Positions 42,736 through 51,900 of a stretch of 64,000 nucleotides of DNA are shown here, piece after piece (the stretch's first letter is position 1; every line of letters begins with the position of its first letter). Both the position numbers and the translations under genes were made by a program. Under the pieces are notes generated by a model, which saw only the letters and a program-made list of their open reading frames with translations, ran no database searches and had not been told where the DNA came from. Source of the DNA: CAWEQO01 sp963811225 (GTDB lineage: Bacteria > Chloroflexota > Anaerolineae > Anaerolineales > Anaerolineaceae); NCBI GenBank assembly GCA_963811225.1, contig CAWEQO010000001.1, positions 124,001-188,000 on the forward strand, read 5' to 3'.

Positions 42736-42981
42736 TTACTTTGCCAACTCGTTCAGCGCAGGTCGGTACTGCTGAATAAACTCATCCACCTGTCGTGCGA
42801 ACTCCTCATTCACCCCTTCCAGCGCAACTGGTTTTTCAACAGGCGTAATAATAACTCGGTGCTGCTCGCGGTCCAGCTCCAGGTTGACGCTCTCACCATC
42901 TTTGATTCCCAGGTCATCCAGCACTTCTTTCGGAAGAGAGACAACCGTGCTATTTCCTGTTTTGAATACGCGTCTGATCAT
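42736..42981 (-). CDS. AbrB/MazE-type antitoxin of the Doc toxin
   Basis: 81 residues from the ATG at 42981 (AGGAG upstream). The N-terminal swapped-hairpin DNA-binding domain is clear (RRVFKTGNSTVVSLPKEVLDDLGIKDGESVNLELD). The C-terminal part (VNEEFARQVDEFIQQYRPAL) is the helix expected to bind the toxin. It probably represses its own promoter. The first 36 residues are duplicated in the remnant at 41798-41995. Confidence 0.88.
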   Translation of the reverse strand: MIRRVFKTGNSTVVSLPKEVLDDLGIKDGESVNLELDREQHRVIITPVEKPVALEGVNEEFARQVDEFIQQYRPALNELAK

Positions 42982-43473
42982 AAGAACTCCTATACTACGG
43001 TGTAAGCACATCTCACCTAAGTAAAGCACCATCACTTCGAATCCCAAACTTACCAAAGACTACCAGATGCCAATAACGCATGGGACCGACCCACGCTATA
43101 ATCCCTAAGACGCCAATGATAAGCCCGACAACGCAGTGGAAACCTCTGAGAACTTTGGGGAAGCGGTCTTCCCAAGAAGAAAAGACCGTGAGATTAGTTT
43201 TAGTATGGGTGAAAAAAGGCTTTCCCATCTGCACTCATTCCCTATGGCAACATCAGTCTTCCAACATTGGAAGACTTTTAAGAATTGACAAATCTGTCAG
43301 GGAGTCCGCTGTTGACATCGCTCTCGAGCTACTCTAAAATCTCTATATCTTTCTTCGAAAATGAGAATGGGAATTTTGAAAAGTAACCTTACTTGCTAAA
43401 ACGAAGTGCATTGACTAGCTAGGTGCATATAGGTTGATTTTCCGTAACTGCTCAGGCATTAACCTGAAGAACA
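42982..43473. other. Intergenic region with a small hairpin
   Basis: No convincing gene. A perfect 8-bp hairpin with T-run is at 43256-43275. A minus-strand frame at 43013-43234 has a hydrophobic stretch, but its start and context are poor. Confidence 0.4.
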
Positions 43474-44406
43474 TTGCCAAAAAGAGAAAAGCCAGTGAAA
43501 ATAGAGGAGATGGAACCGATCAAACTGCCCAGTGAAGAAGAAATCCGCGCCATCTACCGGCAAGGGGAAGAGGCAATGGTAACATTTGTGGGCAGCCTGA
43601 CAGGGGTGGTGCAAGCGCTAAGTGGAAGGGTGCAGGCGCTAGAAGATCAACTGGCAAAAAACAGCCACAACAGCGGGAAGCCACCCTCTAGCGATGGGTT
43701 GAAAAAGAAACCCAAAAGCTTGCGACACAAGAGCGGCAAGAAAAGTGGTGGGCAACCGGGGCATCCTGGCAACACACTTCAGGCGGTCGCCCATCCAGAC
43801 CATGTTCAAACCCATCCGGTGCGCCGCTGCCAGCATTGCCAGTCATCATTAGAAGACACACCAGCCCAGGAGTACGAGAAGCGGCAGGTGTTCGATCTGC
43901 CACCGGTACAGGTGGAAGTGACCGAACATCAGGCGGAGATCAAAGAATGCCCTCTCTGTCATCAGCTCACGACAGCGGACTTTCCGCCAGAGGTCAGCCA
44001 GCCGGTGCAGTATGGCGAACGGCTCAAAGCGCAAATGGTGTACTTCCACCAGCAGCATTTCGTGCCATTGGAACGTACGGCTGAGATCATCGAAGATCTG
44101 TATGGTCAACGGGTGAGCGAAGGCACGATTGTCGAAGCCTGCAATACCCTGGCCCAACAGGTGCAGCCGGTCTACCAGGCGATCAAAGCGGAACTGCAGG
44201 AAACAGAGGGAACGGGGCATTTTGATGAGACCGGCGGGCGAGTGGAGAAAATCTTATGGTGGTTCCACGTGGTTTGCACGCAGTTGCTGACCTACTATGA
44301 GCCGCATACCAAACGAGGCAAACAAGCCTTGGAAGCCATCGGCATCTTCCCCCAGTTCCACGGCACGGCGGTGCATGACGGCTACCGATCTATTGCCAGG
44401 CAATGA
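43474..44406 (+). mobile_element. IS66 family transposase, C-terminally truncated
   Basis: 310 residues with the N-terminal two-thirds of an IS66 TnpC-type transposase: leucine-rich coiled start (LSGRVQALEDQL), NSHNSGKPPSSDG, zinc finger (CQHC and CPLC), then the first part of the DDE domain with HFDETGGRV and the second Asp in TAVHDGYRS. The frame ends right after this, so the third catalytic residue and the C-terminal lid are missing; full proteins are about 470-550 residues. No TnpA/TnpB or inverted ends were recognised. It starts at TTG 43474, or at ATG 43510. Confidence 0.88.
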
Positions 44407-44438
44407 TATGCTATGCCTTTGCAATCCCATCACCTGCC

Positions 44439-44702
44439 CTAATTCAACTTCATCTTAGACAGTATCAGCAGAGTTGGGCCGAAGAATTCCACCTGTACTG
44501 GAATAAAAGCTTCCGGTAGACGTGACAAAACTTGCCCTAACATTTTATCCCCGCTTCGATGTAGGCGCACAGGGCCTTTCTTTTCCCATCCATCTACATC
44601 CTGGTTCCAAATAGAAGCAGGCAATCTCCGCAACCAAGTCTCTGGATTTTGGCTTGCCGTATCCCAAATTGCCTTTCTCAGGCTTTCAAATGCTGTATTC
44701 AA
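44439..44702 (-). CDS. Possible small protein or gene fragment
   Basis: 87 codons from TTG 44702 with coherent composition (WLRRLPASIWNQDVDGWEKK, then VEFFGPTLLILSKMKLN). No Shine-Dalgarno and no family recognised. It fills the gap between the broken IS66 gene and the decayed EcsC-like gene, so it may be another remnant. Confidence 0.3.
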   Translation of the reverse strand: MNTAFESLRKAIWDTASQNPETWLRRLPASIWNQDVDGWEKKGPVRLHRSGDKMLGQVLSRLPEAFIPVQVEFFGPTLLILSKMKLN

Positions 44703-44722
44703 GAAAAGAACAAGGGGTTATC

Positions 44723-46278
44723 ATGTCAACATCAGAAGTCAACATCCCAGAAGATGAGGCCCTCAAAACCAAAGTCGCTTCCGAGCTTGATAAAGCCAAA
44801 CAACTCGCCAGGTCGTTGAATTTTGAGGAGGTCAAAAGCGGAGAATGGTTCATTCATCTCTTGCGAAAAGTGATTTAAACGTACGACCGTAACGCTAGAG
44901 CGACATATTTTCAACAAAAATACCCCGGATTAGCTCCTGATGAAATTGCCGATATTTTAACCTCCGTTACTGTTCGATATGCGACCATTGCCGGAGCCAT
45001 AGCCGGGGCCGCCGCGACGGCGAATGAAATCGTTGCATTAGGTTCTGCGGGAATGACAGCGGCACTCTTCCTCGGTTCTATTGGAGCCGAGATGCTTTAT
45101 CTGGCCCAAATTCAAATGCGCCTTGTCCTCGATCTTTCTGTTATTTATGATCTCCAACTCGATGCAGAAGATCCCGAAGATATATTGATGATTTTTGGGT
45201 ACGCTTTGGGAGTGACGCCTACCGAAATGCTTGGCAAGGGGCTTCAAGCGGCAGCGCGAGCAGCTACAAAAGGGGCTGTCAAAAAATATATTAGTAAAGA
45301 TACACTTAAAGCCGTCCAGAAATTTGCCAGTCGGTTAGGTTTCAAGATTTTGCAACGCACTATTTTGAAATATGCGGTTCCTGTGGCTTCAGCAGCTATA
45401 GGAAGCAGTTACAATTATGTCACGACCAAATCCGTAGGCAGAATTGCCAAAGCACATCTAAAAAATAGAGGTAAAGTTACAGACGAGTTACGTATTTTGG
45501 TATCCCGTAAAAACATTTACGATTTAGCATTTCCGGCTGCAGTGATGTATGTAGCCCAAGTCGATGGCTATTTCTCTCAAAAGGAAAAAGAACTTTACAA
45601 AGCGATGTTGTCACGGATGTCCTTTGATGAACATACGCAAGCAGAATTCCAAAAGCTGATCGCCAGTAAGGATCATACTTGACGCTTTGGCTACGATTGA
45701 GATATGGAAGTACGGCGCAGTTTAATGGAAACATTGATCTTGATGGCGATCTATGATGGTGAATGGCCGAGAAGGAGCGTGAATTTTTAGCAGGTGTTGC
45801 CGAGCGTTTGAATGTATCTTTGGATATGGTTGAAATTGAGCGACGGACGCAAGATTATCAAATCACCATTCAGAAGAATGTATTTGAAAAAACAGCAGGC
45901 ATCGCCGGTGGAGCAGCCGTTAAGGCCATTGGTGTTGCCGGACAAGCGGCGAATAGTGTCAAAGATACGGCCGCTGGAGCAGGTGAGACATCAAAGGTGA
46001 TTTGGTAAGGTTTTTACTCGTAAGAAAGAAGACACAAGCTATCTTGCCGCTTCGGGAAAATCAACCATAACTTGCTCTAAGTGTGGCGAAGAGGTTAGCC
46101 CGAGTATAAATTTTGCCCGATTTGCGGACAACCAACGGCGACCGAAAAGAGTTGTATTTCTTACAGTCAATTAATCCCAATTGACTTTGCTTTTTGCCCC
46201 CACTGTGGTCAATCAAGCGCAGACTTATCCACAACAAATTTTCATGTTCGTGGTGATGTAGCCATAAGTCGCGTCTAG
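44723..46278 (+). pseudogene. Decayed EcsC-like / TerB-like / zinc-ribbon protein gene
   Basis: The frame opens at ATG 44723 (AAGGGG upstream; STSEVNIPEDEALKTKV). It is broken by TAA at 44876-44878 and continues in the same frame (TYDRNARATYFQQKYPG) through an EcsC-type region (DLSVIYDLQLDAEDPEDIL) and a TerB-like segment (VAQVDGYFSQKEKELYKAML) to 45682. Then several frameshifts follow, near 45675, 45700, 45750, 46000 and 46105. Between them the sense can still be read (MEVRRSLMETLILMAIYDGE, then EKEREFLAGVAERL, then a Gly/Ala stretch). It ends in a double zinc ribbon (CSKCGEE, FCPICGQ, FCPHCGQ). The ancestral protein was about 510 residues. This is clearly not a single sequencing error. Confidence 0.8.
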
Positions 46279-46398
46279 AACGTGGTTGTAAACGAATTGC
46301 TACCCTCCCCCTTTTTTCGGCTACCTTGTGTTAGCAGTGTCAGTTGTATGTGGATCATACCGTTCCCCCTCCCCCTCAAAACTGCACCAAAACTGCAC

Positions 46399-46429
46399 CA
46401 AAAAATCAAAGCTCACCACGTCGGTGAGC
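46399..46429 (-). terminator. Terminator of the tRNA-Lys gene
   Basis: On the minus strand a 7-bp stem (46429-46423 with 46417-46411) is followed by a T-rich run (46410-46399), 54 bases after the tRNA 3' end. On the plus strand the region just before it holds a tandem AAAACTGCACC repeat. Confidence 0.7.
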
Positions 46430-46482
46430 TTCTTTCTAGTAGTCTATGGTAGTTCTACGCCCGTACAACCGCCCTATTTAGG

Positions 46483-46555
46483 TGACTCACCAGGGACTCG
46501 AACCCTGAACCCACTGATTAAGAGTCAGTTGCTCTGCCAGTTGAGCTAGTGAGCC
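46483..46555 (-). tRNA. tRNA-Lys (anticodon CTT)
   Basis: 73-nt cloverleaf: acceptor stem GGCTCAC with GTGAGTC, D arm GCTC...GAGC, anticodon stem ACTGA/TCAGT with loop CTCTTAA, T arm CAGGG-TTCGAGT-CCCTG, discriminator A. The CCA end is not encoded in full (ACCT follows). It has its own consensus promoter and terminator. Its 3' end faces the decay-rich zone at 40.9-46.3 kb. Confidence 0.97.
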
Positions 46556-46568
46556 ATTTGCGTTCAAT

Positions 46569-46596
46569 ATTATACCGCATCATCCATAATTGTCAA
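46569..46596 (-). promoter_or_regulatory. Consensus sigma-70 promoter of tRNA-Lys
   Basis: On the minus strand a perfect TTGACA (46596-46591), 16 bases, and a perfect TATAAT (46574-46569) end 14 bases before the tRNA. It is the strongest promoter seen in the window. Confidence 0.92.
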
Positions 46597-46788
46597 TAAA
46601 ACCACACCAAAAATTCCCCTGGCCACCTGACCAGTCCAAAGACCCTTCTCTGGATTCGCTCGAAACCATCCCCACGCATAGTGCCCTCTTCCACCCTCGC
46701 TCCTATAATGTCATCTGTAACGAGCATTTGAAATCCGCTGACTGGCGACAGCGACTTTCATTTCCATTTTTCCCTCCTTGTTTACCTC

Positions 46789-46816
46789 AAAAGCGGTGGC
46801 AGAACCACCGCTTTTT
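46789..46816 (+). terminator. Hairpin with T-run ahead of the oligopeptide-binding gene
   Basis: 10-bp stem (AAAGCGGTGG and complement, 5-base loop) followed by T5, about 100 bases before the next start. No gene ends before it on the plus strand, so it may be an attenuator in the 5' leader or a leftover terminator. Confidence 0.55.
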
Positions 46817-46919
46817 AGGCAAGGAGGAGGCTCAATTTCAACACCGCTTACACCTCACGCTTTCTGAAAGTTTAACAAGAACGATAAATCGTCAGTGTAT
46901 CTAAATCCTGGAGGAGAAA

Positions 46920-48683
46920 TTGCGTAAAAAAGCTTTATTCATTGCTTCATTGTTGATCGCAGCCAGCATGGTCCTGACCGCGTGTCAGCCCGCTGCTGCC
47001 CCCGCCGTCGATCAGCCCCAGGCAGAACAGCCTGCCGCTGCAGCGAAGGTCCTGAATATGAACCTCGGCATCGGCGACGTCCCCACCCTCGATCCCGCCC
47101 TGGCTACCGATAGCTCTTCGATCCAAATCCTCGAAGAGACCTTCGTCGGTCTTACCCGCCTGAACGAGGAATCCGTCCAGATTGTCCCCGGCATGGCCGA
47201 GACCTGGGATATCAGTGAGGATGGCCTCACCATTACCTTCCACCTTCGCAGCAACATCCCCTGGGTCAAATACGACGCCGCTCAAGGCGCCGTTGCACAG
47301 GTGACTGACTGCGACGGCAACCCCCGCATGGTCACCGCTCAGGACTTCGCCTACGGTACTCTGCGCACCCTGGCCCCCGAGACCGCTTCGGGCTACGCCT
47401 ACGTGCTCGACTTTGCTCTCGCAGGCGCCAACGACTACACCATGGGTGTCAACACCGACCCCGCGGCTGTCGGCGTGAAAGCCATCGATGACAACACCCT
47501 TGAGATGACCTTCAGCTCGCCCGCGGCTTACAACATCAACATCGCCGGTATGTGGGTCGCCTACGCCCAGCCCAGCTGGATCATCGACGGCGACGACTGC
47601 ACCGATGCTCGCGGCGACCGCTGGACCGAGACCGGCTTCAACCAGAGCTACGGCCCCTGGGTCATGAAGGAATGGATCCACGACTCCTACGTTACCCTGG
47701 TCAAGAACCCCTTCTGGACCGGCACCGAGGACATCCCCCAGCCCAAGGTTGACGAGGTTGTTTGGAATATGCTCGACATCCCGGCCGCCTTCGCCGAGTA
47801 CGAAGCCGGCAACATGGATGTCAGCAATGTGCCGCTGGCCGATATGGACCGCGCCAAGACGGACCCAGTGCTGTCGAAAGAGCTGAAGATCGCTCCGGCC
47901 CTGAGCTCCTATTACTATGGTTTCAACACCCAGGCCTCCGTCGTCAGCGACGTGCGTGTTCGCCGCGCCCTCTCTCTGGCTGTTGACCGCCAGAGCCTGA
48001 TCGACAACGTCACCAAGAGTGGCCAGGAACCTGCTCACTGGTTCTGCCGCCCCGGCCTGGTCGCTTGCCCCACCATTGAAAATCACCCCGATCTCGGTGT
48101 CAAGTACGATCCCGAGCAGGCCAAATCCGTCCTCCAGGAATACCTGGACGAGACCGGTCAGACCGCTGCCGATCTGGACATCACCCTGATGTACAACACG
48201 GGTGAAGGCCACCAGCGCATCGCTGAGGCCATCCAGGGCATGTGGAAAGAAGTTCTGGGTATCGATGTCAAGCTGACCAATCAGGAATGGAAAGTCTTCC
48301 TCGAGACCGTCAAGAGCTCCGAAACCCCCCAGATCTACCGCTCCGGTTGGAACCTCGACTACCCCGACGCCAACAACTTCACCCGAGAAGTGGTGGGCTC
48401 TGGCGGTAACGACAATCCCGTCGATGAGAACGGCAACCCGATGGGCGGCTTGATGTGGAAGAACGACAACTTCGAACAGTTGGTCCGTGACGCCGCTGTC
48501 GAGCAGGACCCTGCCAAGCGTCTCGAAATGTATGCCCAGGCTGAACAGATCCTGGTCTGGGAAGACGCCGCTGTTCTGCCCATCTACTGGTACACTTCCG
48601 TGTCTGTGACGAAGCCGCATGTGGCTCGCACTTACTCCAATACCGGCGCACAGCACATCGAGAAGTGGGACGTCAGCAAGTAA
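46920..48683 (+). CDS. Oligopeptide ABC transporter substrate-binding lipoprotein
   Basis: 587 residues of the family 5 solute-binding proteins (OppA/DppA type). Lipobox LTAC, then VPTLDPALATDSSSIQILEETFVGLTRL, LTITFHLRSNIPW, VTAQDFAYGTLRTLAPE and VRVRRALSLAVDRQSLIDNVTKSG, with a C-terminal WNLDYPDANNFTREVVG. It captures peptides outside the membrane for import. The start is TTG at 46920, with GGAGGAG 4 bases before it. The permease and ATPase genes are absent here, so it must work with a transporter encoded elsewhere. Codon use is strongly C-ending, consistent with high expression, and creates a long antisense frame. Confidence 0.93.
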   Translation: MRKKALFIASLLIAASMVLTACQPAAAPAVDQPQAEQPAAAAKVLNMNLGIGDVPTLDPALATDSSSIQILEETFVGLTRLNEESVQIVPGMAETWDISEDGLTITFHLRSNIPWVKYDAAQGAVAQVTDCDGNPRMVTAQDFAYGTLRTLAPETASGYAYVLDFALAGANDYTMGVNTDPAAVGVKAIDDNTLEMTFSSPAAYNINIAGMWVAYAQPSWIIDGDDCTDARGDRWTETGFNQSYGPWVMKEWIHDSYVTLVKNPFWTGTEDIPQPKVDEVVWNMLDIPAAFAEYEAGNMDVSNVPLADMDRAKTDPVLSKELKIAPALSSYYYGFNTQASVVSDVRVRRALSLAVDRQSLIDNVTKSGQEPAHWFCRPGLVACPTIENHPDLGVKYDPEQAKSVLQEYLDETGQTAADLDITLMYNTGEGHQRIAEAIQGMWKEVLGIDVKLTNQEWKVFLETVKSSETPQIYRSGWNLDYPDANNFTREVVGSGGNDNPVDENGNPMGGLMWKNDNFEQLVRDAAVEQDPAKRLEMYAQAEQILVWEDAAVLPIYWYTSVSVTKPHVARTYSNTGAQHIEKWDVSK

Positions 48684-48724
48684 TTGCAGCCAGGACGATA
48701 ACATCGTTCGATAAATGAAAGCGG

Positions 48725-48756
48725 AAACCTCCCCGGGCATCAGCCTGGGGAGGTTT
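48725..48756 (+). terminator. Terminator of the substrate-binding gene
   Basis: 14-bp stem with one mismatch (48725-48738 with 48743-48756) followed by TTATATTT, 41 bases after the stop codon. Confidence 0.85.
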
Positions 48757-48938
48757 TATATTTGCCAGGCAGGTCAATTATTGTCGTTCCAGGCGCCTGT
48801 GTCCTCCGGAACCAACCAGAATCAACCTCGCCGACACGCATGCGCAGGCATTAATCAAAAATGTAATATAATCTTCATCAACAGCTTCCACAAATTTTCA
48901 TTGCCGGTTTATTAGAGGGAACATACAGGCGGTAACCT

Positions 48939-51900
48939 ATGCCCGATAGAACAAACTCCTCCACCTCGCTTCCTGAGCTGCTGCAGCGATTGCCGCAGCC
49001 GGCCCTGGTCGTCGATTTGGATAAAAATGTGCGCCTGGTGAACGCGGCTGCTCAGTCTCTGTTAGCCGCCGGCGAAGCCGAACTGCTCGGGCGGCCTTTC
49101 GAATACTCCATCCCGGCCAATGGAAAAACCGAAGCCGTTCTGAAGCAATCACAGGATCTGATTGTCGTTGAAATGCAGGCGGTGGAGATCGTCTGGCAAG
49201 GCCGGCCCGCGCATCTGATCCACCTGCGCGACATCTCAGCCCAAAAACACCTGGAAGAAGCGCTTCGCTACGAACGCGACTTCGCCGGTAGTCTCGTCGA
49301 TATCGCCCACATGATTGTAGTGGTCTTCGACAACCAGCACCGTATCGTGCGCATTAACCCTTATCTTGAATCACTGACCGGTTTTAAAGAAGATGAAGTC
49401 CGAGGAAAAGATTGGAACGACACCTTCGTCCCTAAAGGAGAACGAGAGCGTGTCCGCAGTCTGCTCGGCCAGGCGCTCAACGGCCAAAAGACCAACGGCA
49501 ACGTGAACCAGGTCCTCACTCGCTCTGGGGAAGAGCTTTACGTCGAGTGGTACGACTGCACGCTGAAGGACTTGCAGGGGAATACGGTCGGTCTGCTCGG
49601 CATGGGCCTCGATATCACCGCCCGGCGCAAAGCGGAAATGGAACTTCGCGAAAGTGAATCCCGCTTCCGCACCATCTTTGAACATACAGAAATCGGCATT
49701 AGCCTGACCGACCTGGCGGGGCGCTTCACCTATACCAACCCCGCTTACTGCCGTCTCACCGGCTATACCGAACAAGAACTGCTCGGCATGCAGTTTCAGC
49801 GCCTGACCCATCCGGATGACCTCGCGGACAACCAGGTCCTGTACAGCAACCTCATTTCTGGGGTCATGGATCACTACCTGCTCGAAAAGCGCTATGTCCG
49901 CAAGAACGGCCAGGTGATCTGGGTCAGCGTTTCCTCTTCGATGCTGTACGACTCCAACGGTAAAGCCGTGTTTGGCTTTGCCTTCATCGATGACATCACG
50001 CCTCGCAAGCAGGCCGAAAAACTGCTCAGCCTGCAGCGTGACCTGGCCGTCTTGCTGCGCCAAAGCAGCGATCTGAAAGAGACCCTCGACCGCTGCCTGG
50101 AGGTGATGTGCGACCTGGAGGGTATCGACAGCGGTGGCCTGTATCTGCTCGACGATAAGGCCCAGACGCTGGAAATGACTTCCTCCATTGGCATCAGTGA
50201 AGAGTTCCGGCAGGAGTTCGCCGTTCTCAGCATCGAACGGCTCAAACCGGTATTGGATAACAGCTGGGGCCCTATCTACTTCGATCATGCCGAGGTGCAA
50301 GAGAGGACCGCTGCCGGACCAGAGGGCATCCGTTCCATCGCCATCGTTCCTTATCAAAATGAAGGCAAATTTATCGGCTTCCTGATCCTTTCCTCCCACA
50401 CGCTGGGTCAAATTCCGCCCATGGTGCGGGAAATCGTTAAATCATCGGCCAACCTTTTGGGCGGTTTCATCGCCCGCTTGCAAGCCGAAGCCGCTCTGCG
50501 TGAGAGTGAAGCGCTTTATCGCAACCTGGTGGAAATCTCGCCCGACGTGATCACCCTCACCGACCTAAACGGCACCATCCGTTTTACCAGCCAGAGCAGC
50601 CTGGCCCTCCACAATTTCAAGAGCCTGGATGAGCTGGTCGGGAAGAATGCTTTTGACATGATCGCCCCGGAAGATCAACAGCGAGCCCTCGAAAACGCGC
50701 AGGTCGTGTTCGAGACCGGCGAAATCCGCCAGGTGGAATACACACTCATTCAAGGTAACGGCCATCGCGTCCCCATCGAGATCAATGTCAGTCGCATCCA
50801 GGACCGCTACGGCAATCCAAGTGGTTTTATCGGCGTGACCCGCAGCATCTCCGACCGAAAGCAGCTGGAGGAAAACGTCCAGTTGATGAGCCGCGCCACC
50901 GAGAGCAGCAGCGATGCCATCACCATTTTTAAACCCAGCGGCGAGCTGCTGTACTATAACCAGACCTTCAACCACCTGTTCGGATACACGGATACCGACC
51001 TTGCTGAACCCAATATTACCGGCAGAATGTTCACGCAAATGGAATTGGTGCAGGAGGTGTATCGGAAACTGGAGCACGGCGAAACCTGGAGTGGTGAGCT
51101 GGATATCCGCGCCATGGATGGCCGCCAGATACCCTGCCTGGTGCGCTGCCACACCATCAACGATGCCGCCGGACGCCCGCTTGGCATCGTGACCCTTTTT
51201 ACCGATATTTCCATCCAGCGAAAGGCGGAACAAGAATTCCGCCGCCGTGATGCCATCCTCGAAGCGGTCAATGTTGTCGCCGAACGCTTCCTTGAAACGC
51301 CAGATTGGAAAGACGATATCGAAGAGATCCTCCAGCTTTTGGGAGAGATCACCCATTCGAGTTCGCGTTCAGCTCTTCAAGAACCATACAGATGAACAGG
51401 ACCTCCAGAGGATCAGCCTGGAGAACGAGTGGGTGCAGGAAGGGATCCCTCCCCTGATGCACCTCGCCGAAATGCATAACGCCGATTGGAGCAAATCTCG
51501 TTTCCTGCGCTGGAAGCAACTGCTAACTGAGAATAAAATCATCTCCGGAAACGTGCGCGAGTTCCAGGATGAAGAACGCCCCTGGATGGAAGCCCAAGGC
51601 GTCCAATCGCTTGTCGCTGTGCCCATCTTCGCCGACAAGCAGTGGTGGGGCGCGCTCGGATTCGAAGATTGCGTGGGTGAGCGCCAGTGGTCGCAAGCCG
51701 AGATCGAAGCGCTCAATGTGGCCGCCAGCGTCTTCGGGGCCGCCATCCAGCGCAAGCAAATCGAAGAGGCCCTGGCACGCACCAACCGTGAACTCGAAGA
51801 TGCCGCTGCCCGGGCCACGCAGCTTGCCGAAGAGGCCGCAGCCGCCAGCGAATCGAAGAGCGAGTTCCTCGCCAACATGAGCCACGAAATCCGCACCCCC

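Noticed and set aside
43013..43234. 73-codon minus-strand frame with a hydrophobic segment
   Set aside because: No Shine-Dalgarno and no family; it overlaps the antitoxin promoter region. Kept only as a remark.
46483..46506. Attachment-site repeat of the tRNA 3' end
   Set aside because: I looked for the plus-strand form of the T-arm and acceptor end between 39 and 46 kb and saw no second copy.
46590..46904. 104-codon frame before the peptide-binding gene
   Set aside because: It crosses a terminator hairpin, has no Shine-Dalgarno and reads like untranslated DNA.
46947..48740. 597-codon open frame antisense to the oligopeptide-binding gene
   Set aside because: It arises from the strong C-ending codon bias of the sense gene. 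No Shine-Dalgarno or recognisable protein family on the minus strand, and the sense protein is unmistakable.
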